Assembly (NCBI GenBank): GCA_023428585.1
Contig: JAEYXG010000013.1
Span: 1 to 10,269, forward strand
Source: Bacteroidota bacterium
GTDB lineage: Bacteria; Bacteroidota; Bacteroidia; Bacteroidales; Lentimicrobiaceae
Direction: 5' to 3'
Length of the DNA stretch: 10,269 nucleotides
Positions 7,059-10,269 of the stretch are shown piece after piece. The notes below the pieces were generated by a model that was given only the letters and a program-made list of their open reading frames with translations, did not search any database and was not told the origin of the DNA. The translations under genes and the position numbers were made by a program. Each line of letters starts with the position of its first letter. Positions within the stretch are counted from its first letter, which is position 1.

Positions 7059-7066
7059 TACCTTTG
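7059..7066 (+). promoter_or_regulatory. Bacteroidota-type -7 promoter element for hydG
   Basis: TACCTTTG matches the Bacteroidota sigma-ABfr -7 consensus TAnnTTTG exactly and lies 37 nt before the hydG ATG, which would give a short leader of about 30 nt. The -33 TTTG is less convincing: a TTTG occurs at 7029-7032, but the spacing to the -7 (26 nt) is longer than the usual ~19-21 nt. The call therefore rests on the -7 match and position. Confidence 0.55.
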
Positions 7067-7103
7067 CAGTATCGATTCAATAATAGTTTTTACAAATAAT
7101 ATC

Positions 7104-8543
7104 ATGATATTTAATCCTGAAAAATGCCGTATTCCCGATCAAAGGATGAAGCCCTTCATTGATCCCGATGAATTGTGGAGTTTAATCAATGAAACCAAAG
7201 CTGACAAGAAAAGAGTCAGGGAAATTATTGCCAAGTCGCTAAACAAACAGCGCCTTACACTGGAAGAGACTGCAGTGCTCATCAATGCCACCGACAAGGA
7301 GTTGGTGGATGAAATAAAGGAGGGCGCACGTGAACTTAAGAAGAGAGTTTATGGCAACAGAATAGTGCTTTTCGCCCCGCTGTATGTAGGCAACAAATGT
7401 ATTAACAACTGCCAGTATTGCGGATTCCGCACATCAAATAAGGAAGCCATACGCAAAACACTTACCGATGCTGAACTGGTACACGAGGTGGAAGCGCTGG
7501 AAGACAACGGGCAGAAGAGATTGATACTTGTTTATGGAGAACACCCTGAATATTCACCCGAGTATATCGCACATACCGTTCGTACGGTATATGGCGTAAA
7601 AAAGGGGCCGGGGGAAATAAGAAGGGTTAACATCAATGCCGCTCCGCTGGAGATTGATGGCTTCAGAACAGTGAAAGAGGCCGGTATTGGCACTTACCAG
7701 ATATTCCAGGAAACATACCACCCCGAAGCATATAAACTTTATCACCTTGGAGGCGTAAAACGAAATTATGAATATAGATTAACTTCGCTCGACAGGGCAC
7801 AGGAGGCTGGCATTGATGATGTGGGCATTGGCGCACTGTTCGGATTGTATGACTGGCGTTTTGAGGTATTGGGGCTGGTTCGCCATACCAACCACCTGGA
7901 AGCCTGCTATAATGTTGGGCCACACACCATCTCCTTCCCCCGTATTAAGGACGCATCATCAAAGAAAGTTGGTGATGACTACTCGGTAAGTGATGAGGAC
8001 TTTGCAAGGCTAGTGGCTATACTCCGACTGGCAGTACCTTATACCGGTATGATACTCACGGCCCGTGAACCGGCAAAACTTAGGGAAGAGGTTATTCAAT
8101 TCGGTGTTTCACAGATAGATGGCGGCACAAAGCTCGAAATTGGCTCGTATGCAGAAGAATCAATCAACGAACGACAGAATCTCAACAGGGAACAGTTTCA
8201 GATCAATGATAACCGCTCACTCAACGAGATCATTGATGAGTTGCTTGAAAAGGACTTCCTGCCATCGTTCTGTACTGCCTGCTATCGTTTGCAGCGCACA
8301 GGCGAGCACTTTATGGAATTCTCTGTTCCGGGTTTCATAAAACGTTTCTGTTCACCCAATGCCATGCTGACTCTGGCTGAATACCTTGAAGATTATGCCC
8401 CGGCTGAAACTAAGGATAAAGGTTGGCAGGTGATTGAAAGGAATATCAAAGAGCTTACAGGACATAGTGATGCGGTTAATATTGAAGAGCTGCAAAAGAG
8501 ACTGGACCTGATCAAGGGTGGGAAACGCGATATCTATTTCTAA
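7104..8543 (+). CDS. hydG: [FeFe] hydrogenase maturation radical SAM tyrosine lyase HydG
   Basis: The 479-residue protein has the ThiH/HydG-type radical SAM motif CxxxCxxC at Cys99, Cys103 and Cys106 (CINNCQYCGFR) and the HydG-specific C-terminal auxiliary cluster motif CX2CX22C at Cys390, Cys393 and Cys416 (CTACYR ... CSPNA). That last motif separates it from ThiH. HydG cleaves tyrosine to give CO and CN- and builds the Fe(CO)2CN synthon that HydE and HydF turn into the H-cluster subcluster. Full length and both clusters intact suggest an active enzyme serving the hydrogenase, and possibly the H-domain kinase, at the left of the window. It opens a new transcription unit after the 265-nt gap and is followed at 22 nt by two small hydrogenase-associated genes. 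hydE and hydF are absent from the window and must lie elsewhere if the hydrogenase is matured in the standard way. Confidence 0.97.
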   Translation: MIFNPEKCRIPDQRMKPFIDPDELWSLINETKADKKRVREIIAKSLNKQRLTLEETAVLINATDKELVDEIKEGARELKKRVYGNRIVLFAPLYVGNKCINNCQYCGFRTSNKEAIRKTLTDAELVHEVEALEDNGQKRLILVYGEHPEYSPEYIAHTVRTVYGVKKGPGEIRRVNINAAPLEIDGFRTVKEAGIGTYQIFQETYHPEAYKLYHLGGVKRNYEYRLTSLDRAQEAGIDDVGIGALFGLYDWRFEVLGLVRHTNHLEACYNVGPHTISFPRIKDASSKKVGDDYSVSDEDFARLVAILRLAVPYTGMILTAREPAKLREEVIQFGVSQIDGGTKLEIGSYAEESINERQNLNREQFQINDNRSLNEIIDELLEKDFLPSFCTACYRLQRTGEHFMEFSVPGFIKRFCSPNAMLTLAEYLEDYAPAETKDKGWQVIERNIKELTGHSDAVNIEELQKRLDLIKGGKRDIYF

Positions 8544-8565
8544 TGAACTATTAAGTGACAATAAA

Positions 8566-8823
8566 ATGAAACAAACACGTATCATTGGATTACTAATCCG
8601 TGACCGGATTAAGGAAGCAGGTCGCCTGCAGACAACACTAACAGCCTATGCCCATCTCATCAGAAGCAGGCTTGGCTTTCATGAACTTAATGAAAATACA
8701 TGTAGCCGTACCGGCGTGATCATCCTTACACTCATAGGTGATGAAAGCGACTGGGTGGAATTTGAAAGTGTGATTATGAAAATTGAAGGCGTTGAAATGC
8801 AGCAAATGTCATTTATTCTTTAA
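8566..8823 (+). CDS. TM1266-like small ACT-fold protein, iron-only hydrogenase system regulator family (copy 1)
   Basis: This 85-residue protein fits the small ACT/ferredoxin-like fold: an initial strand (RIIGLLIRD), a helix (EAGRLQTTLTAYAHLI), SRLGF, a strand (GVIILTLIGD), a helix and the ending EGVEMQQMSF. This is the pattern of the TM1266 family, which is typically encoded with hydE, hydF and hydG and named the iron-only hydrogenase system regulator, although its biochemical role is not established. The ATG at 8566 is preferred over an in-frame GTG at 8518, which would overlap hydG and add 16 residues with no counterpart in copy 2. It is paralogous to the next gene: an ungapped 85-residue alignment by eye shows about 30 identities. 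Membership is judged by pattern and context, not by search. Confidence 0.78.
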   Translation: MKQTRIIGLLIRDRIKEAGRLQTTLTAYAHLIRSRLGFHELNENTCSRTGVIILTLIGDESDWVEFESVIMKIEGVEMQQMSFIL

Positions 8824-8835
8824 CTCTCTGCTATT

Positions 8836-9093
8836 ATGACAATGATAAGAATACTAGGTATTAATGTAATCAATAGGATGCAGGTTGCCACACAGGTACA
8901 GAAAATACTTACCAACTACGGCTGTTCCATTAAAACCCGCCTCGGTCTCAATGAATCAGATGATGATGATAAGGGAATAGGTGGATTGATCATTCTTGAA
9001 CTCACCGGTGAAGTATCGGAATGGCTCAAACTTGAAAATGAATTACTTGCCCTTGAAGGCGTGGAAGTGTCAAAAATGGATTTTACAAGGTAA
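8836..9093 (+). CDS. TM1266-like small ACT-fold protein, iron-only hydrogenase system regulator family (copy 2)
   Basis: The 85-residue product has the same layout as its neighbour: strand RILGINVIN, helix around QVATQVQKIL, TRLGL, an acidic loop (SDDDDKG), GGLIILELTG, a helix and LEGVEVSKMDF. It keeps the Tyr-Gly...TRLGL...GGLIILEL features closer to the typical family pattern than copy 1, which has lost one Gly of GG. It lies 12 nt downstream of copy 1, with no room for a separate promoter, so hydG and both copies are probably co-transcribed. The two products could form a heterodimer or have split roles; nothing in the sequence decides this. A second ATG at 8842 is an alternative start. Confidence 0.8.
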   Translation: MTMIRILGINVINRMQVATQVQKILTNYGCSIKTRLGLNESDDDDKGIGGLIILELTGEVSEWLKLENELLALEGVEVSKMDFTR

Positions 9094-9261
9094 CATTGCA
9101 GATTGTTCTGGGCCTGTTTTTGCTTTCCTGGTACTTTTGTGGTCAAGGAGTAATGATACTTTTCCCCTGAAGCATTTCTATCTTTCGAAGTGAGGTAAAA
9201 GCTCCACTGATTCATTTGTATTCAACGAATTATGGGGACAGAAATAATGAAAGATACTAAT
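9094..9261. other. convergent intergenic region, no clear terminator
   Basis: These 168 nt separate the end of the hydG group from the end of the opposing surface-protein gene. I saw no strong GC-rich hairpin with a T-run on either strand, although both transcripts should end here. A TACTTTTG at 9132-9139 matches the -7 consensus, but no + strand gene follows it. Confidence 0.5.
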
Positions 9262-10269
9262 TTATCGAAGTATGGTGACAGCTCCCTTGAAACTTTCGTT
9301 TTTGAAGTATCCGAAGGTGTTTAGACGATAGTAATAGGTTCCTTCGGGCAGGTTATCACCATCCCAATTGTTCTTGTAGTTGTTATTGTCGTATACTTTA
9401 CGTCCCCATCTGTCGAGAACGATTAGCTCCATTCGGATAAACTCAGAATCAATGGGAATCTTCTGGCCCTCTTCTTCCTTGGTGATCTTGAAGTAATTGT
9501 TGATTTGGTCGTTGCCGCCGGGTGTAAAGACGTTGGGAATGAACAGATTAGCTTCGCTAACCGGCAAGGCAACGGAGATTGTGTCACTGCAACCGCTTTC
9601 ATTTACTATGTGTAATACTGCCGAGAATTTTTCAATCTCAGGATTGGCGGCAGAACTGTAGAGATGCTTTGGAGCCTGTTCCCTGGAACCCTGCGATCCA
9701 TCGCCAAAATCCCATAGCCAGTCGACTACACTCTGGTCACCGGTAAAAGAGAAATCAACCACCGGGTTTTGTATGTATACAGTATCAGGATCAGTAAGGA
9801 GTTCAACAACAGAAGCTTCAAGGACGCTGACGTTAAAGTTGGTATCGAGTACACAACCATTGGCATCAGTAATGTTGAGATTGTTGATGCCACCGCAGGC
9901 ACCTGCAACTACACTGTCGAAAACAGAGGGAACACCCTGCCATAGGAACTCATAAGGCTTTAAGCCACCCCTGACAAATGCTGCAATATTGGCATCGCAG
10001 GCATCGGGACAAGTAGCGTCAATTTCTTCAATAATTACAGACATCTGAGGGAACAGTGTGATATCAGTTCCAGTAAAGACGGTTGGGATATTACCGTTAC
10101 TGTTTCTAAACCATGATTCAGATGTCACGAATGAGATATCGCCATCTTCCTTTCCGACAATGAAAATGAGCTCCAGCATAGTGGAGGTGCCAATGAGCGA
10201 TTGGGGTGTGGTGGCTACCCATTTGATGGTGACGGTGCTGTCGTTGGAACTGCCAATGGTAAAGAAACC
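9262..10269 (-). CDS. T9SS-secreted surface protein with cohesin-like, SprB-like, PKD and CHU_C (type B sorting) domains, 3' end
   Basis: The frame is open to the right edge (30 codons before the Met at 10179), so the gene starts outside the window; 335 residues are visible. In order they show: a cohesin-like segment (visible ~1-80: TIKWVATTPQSLIGTSTMLEL, then SESWFRNSNGNI); a SprB-type repeat (~80-145, ending LNITDANGC); a PKD domain (~155-240, WDFGDGS at 186-192 and a final SGCSDTI); and a C-terminal gliding-motility/CHU_C domain (~241-335, FIPNVFTPGG, LDRWGRKVYD, WDGDNLPEGTYYYRL, FKGAVTILR). The last is the type B sorting signal recognised by the type IX secretion system, so the protein should be exported across the outer membrane and displayed or released. 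Likely roles are adhesion or binding to polysaccharide or protein partners. It converges on the hydG group and has no evident link to it. Confidence 0.92.
   Translation of the reverse strand, partial: GFFTIGSSNDSTVTIKWVATTPQSLIGTSTMLELIFIVGKEDGDISFVTSESWFRNSNGNIPTVFTGTDITLFPQMSVIIEEIDATCPDACDANIAAFVRGGLKPYEFLWQGVPSVFDSVVAGACGGINNLNITDANGCVLDTNFNVSVLEASVVELLTDPDTVYIQNPVVDFSFTGDQSVVDWLWDFGDGSQGSREQAPKHLYSSAANPEIEKFSAVLHIVNESGCSDTISVALPVSEANLFIPNVFTPGGNDQINNYFKITKEEEGQKIPIDSEFIRMELIVLDRWGRKVYDNNNYKNNWDGDNLPEGTYYYRLNTFGYFKNESFKGAVTILR

Noticed and set aside
8518..8565. GTG start that would extend the first TM1266-like gene by 16 codons into hydG
   Set aside because: The extra residues have no match in the paralogue, whereas the ATG at 8566 gives two products of identical length.
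9132..9139. TACTTTTG as a + strand promoter
   Set aside because: The -7 consensus is short enough to occur by chance several times in 10 kb, no suitable -33 was seen, and only the 3' end of an opposing gene lies downstream.
8916..9215. 99-codon minus-strand frame reaching into the convergent gap
   Set aside because: Most of it is antisense to the second TM1266-like gene and the remainder has no recognisable motif.

Overview
The window looks like a chromosomal segment of an anaerobic, fermentative member of the Bacteroidota. The main clue is the minus-strand gene at the right edge, which ends in a CHU_C / gliding-motility-type C-terminal sorting domain of the type IX secretion system. Further clues are a Bacteroidota-type -7 element (TACCTTTG) upstream of hydG and A-rich translation starts without clear Shine-Dalgarno sequences. 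No rRNA, tRNA, CRISPR array, transposase or phage gene was seen.

Positions 1-4336 hold a hydrogenase and signalling block, all on the + strand. It begins with the C-terminal part of an [FeFe] hydrogenase catalytic subunit. A soluble histidine kinase follows, whose sensor region is itself an [FeFe]-hydrogenase-like H-cluster domain (ferredoxin, H domain, Fe-S_4, HisKA, HATPase). Next come a stand-alone receiver (start/stop overlap of 4 nt) and, 3 nt later, a receiver-histidine kinase protein. Rex, the NADH/NAD+-sensing repressor, follows after 10 nt, then ribF after 14 nt, then a PhnP-like metallo-beta-lactamase-fold phosphodiesterase. The close packing of the first five genes suggests one transcript carrying an H2/redox-responsive phosphorelay, a NADH-responsive repressor and the hydrogenase they may report on or control.

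A 265-nt gap (6839-7103) contains a perfect 22-bp tandem direct repeat, several small dyads and a promoter-like element. It leads into a second + strand group: hydG (the radical SAM enzyme supplying the Fe(CO)2CN unit of the H-cluster) and two small tandem paralogues resembling the TM1266 'iron-only hydrogenase system regulator' family. hydE and hydF are not in the window.

Positions 9094-9261 are a convergent intergenic stretch. From 9262 to the right edge runs the 3' end of a large secreted, multidomain surface protein on the - strand (cohesin-like region, SprB-like repeat, PKD domain, T9SS type B sorting domain), unrelated to the hydrogenase genes.

The most interesting points are the H-cluster-bearing histidine kinase with its output-less relay, unusual active-site residues in the catalytic hydrogenase next to it, a ribF whose riboflavin kinase half has lost signature motifs, the paired TM1266-like genes, and the tandem repeat in front of hydG. 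Comparisons with the Clostridium pasteurianum CpI numbering were made from memory by eye and should be confirmed by alignment.
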